Counted from the first letter of the stretch, positions 1 to 5,200 are shown. The stretch is DNA of 5,200 nt from DASPOF01 sp035626155 (GCA_035626155.1 DASPOF010000008.1:1-5200), one strand, 5' to 3'. Notes: a model not told the origin generated them from the sequence alone. Numbers and translations are program-made.

Positions 1-62
1 GCCAACACCGCCGCCACAAACTGCACCCTCTCGTCCATGGGACAGACCTCCCGCCACGGCAT
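1..62 (-). CDS. IS481-like transposase, N-terminal fragment cut by the window edge
   Basis: Twenty codons are visible, reading MPWREVCPMDERVQFVAAVL, before the window ends. The opening MPW..CPMDER.QFVAA is what I recall for IS481-family DDE transposases (often annotated as integrases), where it precedes a helix-turn-helix with an ELCRRFG-type motif. That helix-turn-helix and the DDE catalytic core would lie to the left, outside this window. The ATG at 62-60 is supported by an AGGAGG Shine-Dalgarno (plus-strand 69-74) six bases upstream, one of the clearest ribosome binding sites here. Whether the full transposase is intact cannot be seen. The family call rests on a short stretch, so a related rve-type transposase remains possible. 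Confidence 0.7.
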   Translation of the reverse strand, partial: MPWREVCPMDERVQFVAAVL

Positions 63-68
63 CTTCCA

Positions 69-74
69 CCTCCT
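69..74 (-). promoter_or_regulatory. Strong Shine-Dalgarno of the transposase
   Basis: The minus strand reads AGGAGG, six bases before the ATG at 62-60. It fixes the start of the partial transposase and supports that frame as genuinely translated. Confidence 0.7.
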
Positions 75-83
75 GCCGCAGCA

Positions 84-133
84 TCTAATCTGTTACCCAT
101 GTTGCCGGTCTATTCTGTTACCTATCTTGCCGG
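84..133. repeat. Two imperfect 25-bp tandem repeats in the IS leader
   Basis: Bases 84-108 and 109-133 are head-to-tail copies that match at 22 of 25 positions. Each contains TCTA.TCTGTTACC followed by TTGCCGG. A repeated motif near an IS end, upstream of the transposase start, is consistent with paired transposase-binding sites or part of the terminal inverted repeat. That role is inference. Confidence 0.7.
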
Positions 134-152
134 TTCGTACCCCCCTCTCTTA

Positions 153-178
153 TCTCCCCCGGAAAAGACCGGGGGAGA
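153..178. repeat. Perfect 10-bp-stem hairpin between the operon and the IS
   Basis: TCTCCCCCGG (153-162) pairs perfectly with CCGGGGGAGA (169-178) around the 6-base loop AAAAGA. The flanks (CTCT to the left, AGATAGAG to the right) extend the symmetry imperfectly. It could act as a factor-assisted terminator or RNA 3'-end stabiliser for the operon, or be a dispersed palindromic repeat. No U-tract follows on either strand. Confidence 0.6.
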
Positions 179-217
179 AGATAGAGGAAAGAAGCTATCT
201 TTCATGCAGGCTGTTGG

Positions 218-232
218 GACCGCAGTGCGGTC
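218..232. repeat. 15-bp palindrome with 7-bp arms
   Basis: GACCGCA and TGCGGTC flank a single central G. It lies about 85 bp past the operon's last stop codon. No T-run follows on the minus strand, so a terminator role is weak; it may be part of a dispersed repeat. Confidence 0.4.
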
Positions 233-316
233 GAACTGGAATGCTCTCGCTTTTCTCAACATCCTGCCAGGGATGCGGCCGGAGCGCGTGGCGCGCCAAT
301 CGAACGGGCGCCGCAT

Positions 317-865
317 TCAGGGCGGCGCGAGACGCTTTTCCTCCGAGTGCTCGAGCCGCTCAAGAAGCTGGCGGACGTTCTTCACCTCGGTGATTTTCCA
401 CGCGCCATCCTCGCGCGCCATGTGAATCTCCCACTCCTGGCCCTTGTGGTCCTTGAAATCCGTCCAGGCGGCGTCGCCGTCGCGATGCAGGAGCACGACC
501 GCGCCCGCGACCGCCGCGGCCGGCATCTGCACGTCCCTCGCGCCGTCGTTCACGTGCTGCTTCGTCCACGATGCTAGCATCGCCGCCATGGGCTGCGAGA
601 AGAGTGCGATCGCGGCCTGCCCCACCAATCCGCTGAGCGCATCGCCACCGGTCTTCTCCTTGACCATCTCCTGCCCGGCGTTTTTCACGACGCTTTGGAA
701 ATCGACATACTGACATGCCGCGTCGCCATCGCGCGCGTCGATCGCCCGCTTGAGTTGAAGCACGCACCAGCTCGGAGTCGAAGGGAGATAGAAAATCGCC
801 CACCATCCCACGGCGATCGCGATCAGGATCGCGGTTATGTGCCGGAGAGCAAACCGCAGCATCAT
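317..865 (-). CDS. DUF2939-like single-pass membrane protein
   Basis: This 182-residue protein has one N-terminal hydrophobic segment at about residues 10-27 (ITAILIAIAVGWWAIFYL). Basic residues R4 and R8 precede it, consistent with an anchor that leaves the rest on the outer face of the cytoplasmic membrane. The following stretch, LKRAIDARDGDAACQYVDF at about residues 38-56, resembles the start of the DUF2939 family, where a short helix precedes a conserved YVDF-type motif. The C-terminal part (WEIHMAREDGAWKITEVKNV) looks like the closing beta strands of a small NTF2-like or DUF2939-type fold. The function is unknown. The ATG at 865 overlaps the stop of the lactonase gene as ATGA, so translation is probably coupled. 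A second ATG at 862 is better spaced (5 nt) from a GAGGGG Shine-Dalgarno and may be the true start, giving 181 residues. The product has no obvious link to the pentose phosphate pathway, so its place in the operon may simply reflect co-transcription. Confidence 0.75.
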   Translation of the reverse strand: MMLRFALRHITAILIAIAVGWWAIFYLPSTPSWCVLQLKRAIDARDGDAACQYVDFQSVVKNAGQEMVKEKTGGDALSGLVGQAAIALFSQPMAAMLASWTKQHVNDGARDVQMPAAAVAGAVVLLHRDGDAAWTDFKDHKGQEWEIHMAREDGAWKITEVKNVRQLLERLEHSEEKRLAPP

Positions 866-1605
866 CGCCCCTCAAGCAGGCTTGCGGCCGCGCGGTCGAG
901 AACCCAGATCAATTCGCCGTCCTCGGGATCGATCGCCTGGGCGGGGTACTTGTCGGGATCGCGGGGACCCTCGATCACATCTTTCACGGCGCAGGCCTTC
1001 GATTCGCCCGCGGCGAGGAACATCACGCGCTGCGCGTTATTGACCACCGCCGCGGTGAGCGTAAGCCGCCGTCGCGGCTCGGCGTCCACATCGACCGCTG
1101 CGACCATCTTCCGAGTCTCGTGGATCGCGGGGTCGCCGGGGAACAGCGACAGCGTGTGACGATTGTCGCCAAGCCCGAGCAGGACGAGATCGAAGCGCGG
1201 CAATTCGCCGGGTTTGAGCGCGAATGCGCGCCGCAATTCCTCCTCGTATGCGCGCGCGCCGGCCTCGGGCTCGAGCTCGCCGCGCATGCGATGGACTTGC
1301 TCGGGCTTAAGATTGAGCTTGCTCAACATCGTGCGATTAGCCATCGCGAAATTACTGAGCGCGTCGTCGGGCCCAACGCATCGCTCATCGCCCCAGAAAA
1401 ACTGGACGTCCTTCCAACTGACGCTGAAATGAAAGCGCGTCGCAAGCAGCTCGTAGACGGATGCGGGCGTCGAGCCGCCGGAGAGCGCGATGCAGAACTC
1501 GCCATGAGTGCATATCGCCTCGCCCGCCAGGTGCGCGATTTCCTCCGCGGCACGCACGTAGAGCAAGTCGGGCCGTTCAAGGACGATAATCTTGCGCTCG
1601 CCCAT
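862..1605 (-). CDS. pgl: 6-phosphogluconolactonase
   Basis: The enzyme hydrolyses 6-phosphoglucono-delta-lactone to 6-phosphogluconate in the cytosol, the second step of the oxidative pentose phosphate pathway. The 247-residue length is normal for the DevB/SOL family. Visible motifs in order: phosphate-binding ALSGGSTP (40-47), FFWGDERCVGPDD..SN (69-85), GLGDNRHTLSLFPG (144-157) holding the conserved His150, RLTLT (180-184), GESKA (200-204) and YPAQAIDP (220-227). The usual GxGxDGHTASLFPG is altered to DNRHTLS, with Asn and Arg before the His; the frame around it is clean, so this is substitution and not a frameshift. The ATG at 1605 lies 8 nt past the transketolase stop. Its upstream bases (ACCGTCCTC) offer no Shine-Dalgarno, so translation probably depends on coupling with transketolase. 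A longer reading upstream would only be the transketolase gene in the wrong frame. Glucosamine-6-phosphate deaminase, a related fold, is less likely because the WxDER and HTxSLFPG motifs favour the lactonase. Confidence 0.92.
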   Translation of the reverse strand: MGERKIIVLERPDLLYVRAAEEIAHLAGEAICTHGEFCIALSGGSTPASVYELLATRFHFSVSWKDVQFFWGDERCVGPDDALSNFAMANRTMLSKLNLKPEQVHRMRGELEPEAGARAYEEELRRAFALKPGELPRFDLVLLGLGDNRHTLSLFPGDPAIHETRKMVAAVDVDAEPRRRLTLTAAVVNNAQRVMFLAAGESKACAVKDVIEGPRDPDKYPAQAIDPEDGELIWVLDRAAASLLEGR

Positions 1606-1613
1606 GAGGACGG

Positions 1614-3677
1614 TCAGCGCGCCGAGGATGAGCCGTCGCCGGGCAGGGGACGCGCGAGCAGTTTTGCCGCCCGCTCGACCACATTTTCGACGGTCAAGCC
1701 GAAATGCTTCATCAAATCCGGGGCCGGCCCCGATGCGCCGAACGTGGTCATCCCGACGACATCCCCCTCCAGCCCGACCCACTGATGCCAGCCGAGCGGC
1801 GAGCCCGCCTCGATTGCGAGCCGGCGACGAATCGCCGGCGGCAGGACGGAATCGCGATAGGCCTGCGTCTGCTCTTCGAACAGCTCGAAGCTCGGCATGC
1901 TGACGGCGCGGACCGCCCTGCCCTGTTTCTCCAGCTCGCTCTTGGCGCCGAGCGCCAACTGAACCTCGGAGCCCGATGCGATCAGAATAATTTCGGGCGT
2001 CCGGTTGGGGGTTTCGCACAGCACGTAGGCGCCGCGCGCCAAGCCGCTGACGGGCGCAACCTGCGAGCGGTCCAGCGTCGGCACTTTCTGGCGCGACAAA
2101 ACCAGCATCAGCGGGCCGCCCGTATGCGTCATCGCCACGCGCCACGCCTCGGCGCTCTCATTCGCATCGCAGGGCCGAATCACGACGAGATTCGGCATCG
2201 CGCGCAGCGCCGCCAGGTGTTCGACCGGTTGATGAGTCGGGCCGTCCTCGCCCACGCCGATCGAATCGTGCGTGAAGATGAAAATCTCGTGCAGCTTCAT
2301 CAACGCGGCGAGCCGAATCGACGCCCGGCAATAGTCGCTGAATACGAGGAAGCTCGATCCGTACGGGATGAACCCGCCGTGGAGCGCGATCCCGTTCAGA
2401 ATCGCGCCCATCGCGTGCTCGCGGATTCCAAAGTGCAGATTGCGCCCGGCGAAGTTCCTGCGGTCGAAGTCGCCGCCGCCCTTGATTTGGGTGAACGTCG
2501 ATTCGCTGAGATCGGCCGAGCCGCCGAACAGGTTCCACACTTTCGCGCCGATTGCCTGCTCGACCCTGGAGGACGCCTCGCGCGTTGCAATATTGTCCTT
2601 GGGAGTGAACTCGGGGATATTCGCATCCCAACCGTCCGGCAGCTCGTGCGCGAGCGATGCCTGGAACTCCTCGACCTCGGCCTGGTGCCTGGCGGCGTAG
2701 CGCTCGAAACGCGCGCTCCATGCCTCCTCCCACTCCTCGCCGCGCTCGATGCAGGTGCGGAACTCCGCGAGCGCCTCCTCGGGCACGTAGAAGTCCGGCT
2801 CCAGCGGCCAACGGTAGAACTTTTTGGTGAGCTTGACCTCCTCGACCCCAAGCGGCTTGCCGTGAACCTCGGAACTGTCCTGGAAATGCGGGCTGCCGTA
2901 ACCGATATGGGTGCGAAGCCGGATCAGCGAGGGGCGATTCGTCTCGGCGAGCGCGGTTTCGATCGCCTGCGAAATCGCCCGCAGATCGTTCCCGTCCTTG
3001 ACCACCTGCGTGTGCCAGCCGTAGGCATCGAATCGCTTGCAGACGTCCTCGGTAAACGAGATATCCGTCGTGCCGTCGATCGTGATTCGGTTGTCGTCGT
3101 AGAGATAGATGATATTGCCCAGAGCGAGGTGCCCCGCGATCGACGCCGCCTCGCTCGAGATTCCCTCCATCAGATCGCCGTCGCTCACGATCCCGAAGAT
3201 GCGATGGCTGAAGAGTCCCGAGGCATCGTGGTCGTAACGCGCCTCGAAGTGCCTGGCCGCAATCGCCATCCCGACGCCGTTGCCGAAGCCCTGTCCGAGC
3301 GGGCCGGTCGTGGTCTCGACGCCCGGGGTGAGATGCGCCTCAGGATGTCCCGGGGTTTTGCTCCCGAGCTGGCGGAAGCGCTTGATGTCATCGAGCGACA
3401 CGTCGTAGCCGCTCAAGTACAGGCACGCATACAGCAGCATCGAGCCGTGGCCGGCGGACAAGATGAACCGGTCGCGCCCGTACCACTTCGGGTTTCGGGG
3501 GTTATGCCTCATGAACCGCGTGAAGAGCAGGTAGGCCGCCGGCGCCATCGCCATCGGCATCCCCGGATGCCCGCTATTGGCCTTCTGTATCGCGTCGATC
3601 GCGAGCACGCGAATCGAGTTGATGCACAATTCGTCCAGCTCGGACCGCTTCATCTTGATGTCCGCTGCAAGCGCCAC
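1614..3677 (-). CDS. tkt: Transketolase
   Basis: This thiamine-diphosphate enzyme moves two-carbon ketol units between sugar phosphates, such as xylulose-5-phosphate to ribose-5-phosphate, in the non-oxidative pentose phosphate pathway. All three family domains are present in 687 residues. The N-terminal domain has SGHPG (35-39), SAGHGSMLLY (74-83), PGHPE (109-113), GVETTTGPLGQG (119-130) and the cofactor motif SDGD...DDN (165-196). The pyrimidine domain has DLSEST (389-394), FGIREHAMG with the catalytic Glu420, and THDSIGVGEDGPTHQP (469-484). A C-terminal domain follows. His37, His77, His111, His272, Glu420 and His482 align with active-site residues of E. coli TktA. The GTG start at 3677 is chosen because GGGAG lies 5 nt upstream. 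ATG at 3653, eight codons later, gives an N-terminus closer to TktA (663 aa) but has only a weak GGA before it. The gene follows the small upstream gene by 26 nt and precedes pgl by 8 nt. I see no truncation or missing key residue. Confidence 0.97.
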   Translation of the reverse strand: MALAADIKMKRSELDELCINSIRVLAIDAIQKANSGHPGMPMAMAPAAYLLFTRFMRHNPRNPKWYGRDRFILSAGHGSMLLYACLYLSGYDVSLDDIKRFRQLGSKTPGHPEAHLTPGVETTTGPLGQGFGNGVGMAIAARHFEARYDHDASGLFSHRIFGIVSDGDLMEGISSEAASIAGHLALGNIIYLYDDNRITIDGTTDISFTEDVCKRFDAYGWHTQVVKDGNDLRAISQAIETALAETNRPSLIRLRTHIGYGSPHFQDSSEVHGKPLGVEEVKLTKKFYRWPLEPDFYVPEEALAEFRTCIERGEEWEEAWSARFERYAARHQAEVEEFQASLAHELPDGWDANIPEFTPKDNIATREASSRVEQAIGAKVWNLFGGSADLSESTFTQIKGGGDFDRRNFAGRNLHFGIREHAMGAILNGIALHGGFIPYGSSFLVFSDYCRASIRLAALMKLHEIFIFTHDSIGVGEDGPTHQPVEHLAALRAMPNLVVIRPCDANESAEAWRVAMTHTGGPLMLVLSRQKVPTLDRSQVAPVSGLARGAYVLCETPNRTPEIILIASGSEVQLALGAKSELEKQGRAVRAVSMPSFELFEEQTQAYRDSVLPPAIRRRLAIEAGSPLGWHQWVGLEGDVVGMTTFGASGPAPDLMKHFGLTVENVVERAAKLLARPLPGDGSSSAR

Positions 3678-3682
3678 GTGAA

Positions 3683-3687
3683 CTCCC
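3683..3687 (-). promoter_or_regulatory. Shine-Dalgarno GGGAG deciding the transketolase start
   Basis: On the minus strand GGGAG stands 5 nt before the GTG at 3677-3675, while the alternative ATG at 3653 has only a GGA seven bases upstream. This favours the GTG start without excluding the ATG. Confidence 0.5.
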
Positions 3688-3703
3688 GATTTGGTTGGAA
3701 TCG

Positions 3704-4072
3704 TTACCAGTCCGTATTTTGGTCGTCCTTCGGATCGCCGGCCTTGTGCCGCATCAGGTTGACCGCGCCCTTGGCTTCGCCCTTGTCGCCGAAGCTCAGC
3801 GCGGCGGTGAAGCGCCGGGCGATCTCGCCCATTATCGCACCTTCGGCAGGATCGAGCTGGCTTGCAAGCGCCGCCAGGCGCGCCATCGCCGCACGAATCG
3901 CGGTCAGCGCAGCGGGAAGATCGCCGCGCGCCCGGCACGCGATCGCCGTGTGCAGTCCCGCGCGCACCTCGGCCACCACGGGACGGGCCTTCTCGCCGAT
4001 TACGACCTCGAGTTCTCTCAGATTATCGGCAAGCTTGACGAACGAGTCGTCTGCGGCACTGCTGACTGGCAT
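3704..4072 (-). CDS. Small helical protein of unknown function, first gene of the tkt-pgl operon
   Basis: From the ATG at 4072 the product has 122 residues (MPVSSAADDSFVKLADNLRE onward); from an in-frame GTG at 4099 it has 131. Neither start has a recognisable Shine-Dalgarno, and I prefer the ATG on codon type. I do not recognise the family. The sequence is soluble-looking, with no signal peptide or membrane segment. It is rich in Ala, Leu, Arg and Glu in a pattern expected for several amphipathic helices (LADNLRELEVVIGEK, then AALTAIRAAMARLAALASQL). It ends in a charged, Gly-containing tail, FGDKGEAKGAVNLMRHKAGD, finishing in DW. Codon use resembles the neighbouring operon genes. The 26-nt gap to transketolase with the same strand suggests one transcript and perhaps a role tied to it, such as a partner or regulator, but nothing in the sequence proves that. 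Confidence 0.7.
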   Translation of the reverse strand: MPVSSAADDSFVKLADNLRELEVVIGEKARPVVAEVRAGLHTAIACRARGDLPAALTAIRAAMARLAALASQLDPAEGAIMGEIARRFTAALSFGDKGEAKGAVNLMRHKAGDPKDDQNTDW

Positions 4073-4140
4073 AAAATCGATTGTTTCACTTGTGTTCACT
4101 TGGATTCAAGAATGGCCCGTGTGGATACGCGTCGCGGCGT

Positions 4141-4158
4141 GCGGGCGTCTCCGCCCGC
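4141..4158. repeat. GC-rich hairpin upstream of the operon
   Basis: GCGGGCG (4141-4147) pairs perfectly with CGCCCGC (4152-4158) around a TCTC loop. It lies in the intergenic stretch between the operon's first gene and the palindromic element. With no T-run on either side it is not a convincing terminator and is better viewed as part of the repeat-rich spacer. Confidence 0.5.
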
Positions 4159-4207
4159 GCCACCACCAGGACTTTGCTCTGATTGGGGCGCGCCCTTCTT
4201 TTCTTCC

Positions 4208-4287
4208 GTCATTCTACGCGCGCCTCGCGTAGAATCCCGGGATTCTTCGCGCGTGCTTGCATTGCTCGCACGCGGGCTCAGAATGAC
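4208..4287. repeat. 80-bp structured palindromic element with 8-bp terminal inverted repeats
   Basis: The ends are perfect inverted repeats, GTCATTCT (4208-4215) and AGAATGAC (4280-4287). Inside are three further symmetric units in series: ATTCTACGCG/CGCGTAGAAT (4211-4220 with 4226-4235, 5-base loop), the 16-bp palindrome AGAATCCCGGGATTCT (4231-4246) and CGCGTGC/GCACGCG (4250-4256 with 4268-4274). The core word ATTCT/AGAAT recurs at each node. The compact nested design resembles REP/BIME-like or miniature palindromic elements scattered in intergenic regions of some environmental genomes. It has no coding capacity of its own. Its right end abuts the Rhs fragment and supplies an in-frame ATG. 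Confidence 0.75.
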
Positions 4288-5200
4288 TAAAGGGGGGAGG
4301 CCACTGATTGATGCGAGCGGGTCCACGATAGGGCTGGTGAATGCGGCGCAGGTCAACTCGGGTCCGGTGACGACATACACCTATGACCCCTCGGGCGTTC
4401 CAACATTGAGCGGGAATGCGAACAACTGGCCGTTCCTGTTCGAGGGCGCCGAGCACGAGATCACCGATCCGGCGTCGCTCTATTACGATGGCTCAGGAAA
4501 CTTCTACGACCCGCAGATTCAACGGGAACTCGCCCAGCTTGATGCGACCGGGCTTTCGCAGCCAAACCTCGGCTCTGTAGGCGGCACAGCCGGTGCAAAC
4601 GGCGGAAGCGGTTCAGCCCGGCGCGGTACGGGGAGCGTGAGCGGGCCGCGCGCAGCCAACAGCGCTTACCGTTCTGCTCAGGAGGGGGACGAGGGAGAAG
4701 GTGAAGGCGGCTGCGACGGTTGCTACAGCCCGTCGGGCGGCGACCTGCTGATACAAATCTTGGACTGGCTGGGTCAGCTCCTCAATGACATTTTCGGCGA
4801 TCTGTTCAGCGGCGGCAGCAGCCCTCCGGTCCTGCGCCAGTTGCTCCACCAGCGCCACCCACTGTACGTTCAAATCTTGGGCATCCAGCCGGGTCTGGTT
4901 CCAACGGAGGCCTCCACAGGAGGAGGGCTGTTAGCGAAAGACGACAGCAGTCAAACCGTTTCGACTCCCCTGCTCGTCTTGGGTCAAGCGCTTGAGCTTG
5001 GCGCGTCCGTAGAGGTTGCAGGCGGGGGACCTGAGGATCCAGTTGCCGATGTTGTGGCGGCAAGTATCATCGTCACTGGCGCTGTCGTGGCTACTTATGA
5101 AGCTTATCAAGCTTACGCCAAGGGCGGGAAACAAAATATCAGCGACTCTGGCCTTGCGGGACTCTCGGACGAGGAAGTCATGACAAGGGCCCGCAGCCCG
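4283..5200 (+). CDS. 5'-truncated Rhs-family tip with variable C-terminal region, running off the window
   Basis: From the ATG at 4283 the frame is open for 306 codons to the window end without a stop. Residues 7-81 resemble the last part of an Rhs-associated core: LIDASGSTIGLVN, then TTYTYDPSGVPTLSG (30-44), NWPFLFEG (48-55), LYY (66-68) and FYDPQIQREL (74-83). Full Rhs proteins usually carry over a thousand residues of YD repeats before this point; here almost nothing precedes it. After the core come a Gly/Ser-rich linker (about 97-121), an acidic EGDEGEGEGG stretch (134-143), a CDGC pair (144-147), an amphipathic ILDWLGQLLNDIFGDLF segment (159-175) and a hydrophobic stretch (about 256-270) ending in TYEAYQAY. 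The layout suits an Rhs C-terminal tip leading to a polymorphic toxin domain, but that domain is cut off. The ATG lies in the palindromic repeat and has no Shine-Dalgarno, so this may be an orphan tip or a pseudogene. The frame is also open back through the repeat to an ATG at 4112. Confidence 0.6.
   Translation, partial: MTKGGRPLIDASGSTIGLVNAAQVNSGPVTTYTYDPSGVPTLSGNANNWPFLFEGAEHEITDPASLYYDGSGNFYDPQIQRELAQLDATGLSQPNLGSVGGTAGANGGSGSARRGTGSVSGPRAANSAYRSAQEGDEGEGEGGCDGCYSPSGGDLLIQILDWLGQLLNDIFGDLFSGGSSPPVLRQLLHQRHPLYVQILGIQPGLVPTEASTGGGLLAKDDSSQTVSTPLLVLGQALELGASVEVAGGGPEDPVADVVAASIIVTGAVVATYEAYQAYAKGGKQNISDSGLAGLSDEEVMTRARSP

Larger units (their letters stand above)
1..140 (-). mobile_element. 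Promoter-side end of an IS481-like insertion sequence (partial)
   Basis: The transposase start at 62 together with about 75 bp of leader containing two 25-bp tandem repeats has the layout of an IS end. The element runs leftward out of the window, so the opposite terminal repeat and target-site duplication are not visible. The outer boundary is uncertain: I place it near 133-140, where the repeat pattern stops, but it could extend into the hairpin at 153-178. The insertion lies downstream of the operon, about 180 bp past the last stop codon, so it does not break a gene seen here. Confidence 0.55.
141..316. other. Non-coding stretch between the operon's end and the IS; contains hairpins
   Basis: I see no credible gene here; short open frames on both strands lack a Shine-Dalgarno and family resemblance. 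The stretch holds a strong hairpin at 153-178, an overlapping weaker stem (178-184 with 195-201) and a short palindrome at 218-232. The minus-strand operon should terminate in this interval, but none of the stems is followed by a run of T on the minus strand, so a classical rho-independent terminator is not evident. Confidence 0.5.

Noticed and set aside
37..425. Short plus-strand frames across the IS leader and the 141-316 spacer
   Set aside because: They run antisense to the transposase start and DUF2939 gene and through repeats and hairpins, with no Shine-Dalgarno or recognised family.
1606..2145. Upstream extension of the 6-phosphogluconolactonase frame to 2145
   Set aside because: The extension overlaps conserved C-terminal transketolase sequence in another frame and reads as low-complexity Arg/Ala/Gly protein. 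The lactonase family begins at the ATG at 1605.
3678..3938. Upstream extension of the transketolase frame to 3938
   Set aside because: It overlaps the small gene at 3704-4072 in another frame and has no family resemblance before the GTG at 3677.
4080..4109. Possible sigma70-type promoter for the operon: TTGAAT (4104-4109) and AACAAT (4080-4085), 18 bp apart, on the minus strand
   Set aside because: Each box matches the consensus at only 4 of 6 positions, and the transcript would begin almost at the ATG at 4072, leaving no leader. It is worth noting but too weak to annotate.
1704..4232. An 842-codon plus-strand open frame lying antisense to transketolase and the small upstream gene
   Set aside because: It mirrors a clearly conserved transketolase in a GC-rich sequence, where stop codons are rare in the opposite frame. 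Its product is rich in Arg and Ala with no recognisable domain, and it has no supporting start signal.
4112..4282. ATG at 4112 as start of the Rhs-like protein
   Set aside because: The frame is open, but the added residues come from reading through the GC hairpin and the palindromic repeat. They show no Rhs resemblance, and no Shine-Dalgarno precedes this ATG.
4096..4456. Short minus-strand frames across the palindromic repeat and the Rhs core
   Set aside because: They lie opposite clear Rhs-like sequence and the repeat, and their translations show no conserved features.
4815..4992. Alternative plus-strand frame with a Pro-rich stretch (PSGPAPVAPPAPPTV) inside the Rhs C-terminal region
   Set aside because: It looks like a linker, but the frame closes at 4992. 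The main frame stays open and regains protein-like sequence on both sides, so a pair of compensating frameshifts would be needed.
1..5200. CRISPR array, tRNA or rRNA genes
   Set aside because: No regularly spaced direct repeats with unique spacers, no cloverleaf-like sequence and no rRNA-like stretch were seen on either strand by eye.

Overview
The window is GC-rich bacterial chromosome: a compact four-gene minus-strand operon flanked on both sides by mobile or rapidly evolving DNA. The operon reads leftward: a small helical protein of unknown function (3704-4072 or 4099), transketolase (1614-3677), 6-phosphogluconolactonase (862-1605) and a DUF2939-like membrane-anchored protein (317-865). 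Gaps are 26 nt and 8 nt, followed by a 4-nt ATGA overlap, so co-transcription and translational coupling are likely. The two enzymes belong to the pentose phosphate pathway: Pgl works in the oxidative branch and Tkt in the non-oxidative branch. No other pathway gene lies inside the window.

The left end (1-140) holds the promoter-proximal end of an insertion sequence. The first 20 codons of an IS481-like transposase lie on the minus strand behind a strong Shine-Dalgarno, preceded by two imperfect 25-bp tandem repeats. Between this end and the operon (141-316) I see only hairpin-forming sequence and no credible gene.

To the right of the operon (4100-4287) there is a short GC hairpin and then an 80-bp structured palindromic element bounded by 8-bp inverted repeats. 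Directly against it, on the plus strand, begins an open frame that runs off the window. It is the very end of an Rhs-type core followed by a Gly-rich linker, a hydrophobic segment and the start of a variable C-terminal region. The bulk of a normal Rhs protein is missing, so this looks like an orphan or 5'-truncated Rhs tip, possibly leading to a toxin domain beyond base 5200.

The organism is probably a Gram-negative, high-GC environmental bacterium. A deltaproteobacterial or Binatota-like lineage would fit the gene style and dispersed repeats, but that is an impression, not something the sequence proves. The operon looks ordinary. The most interesting material is the junction of the palindromic repeat with the Rhs fragment at 4208-4400 and the unseen C-terminal domain to its right.
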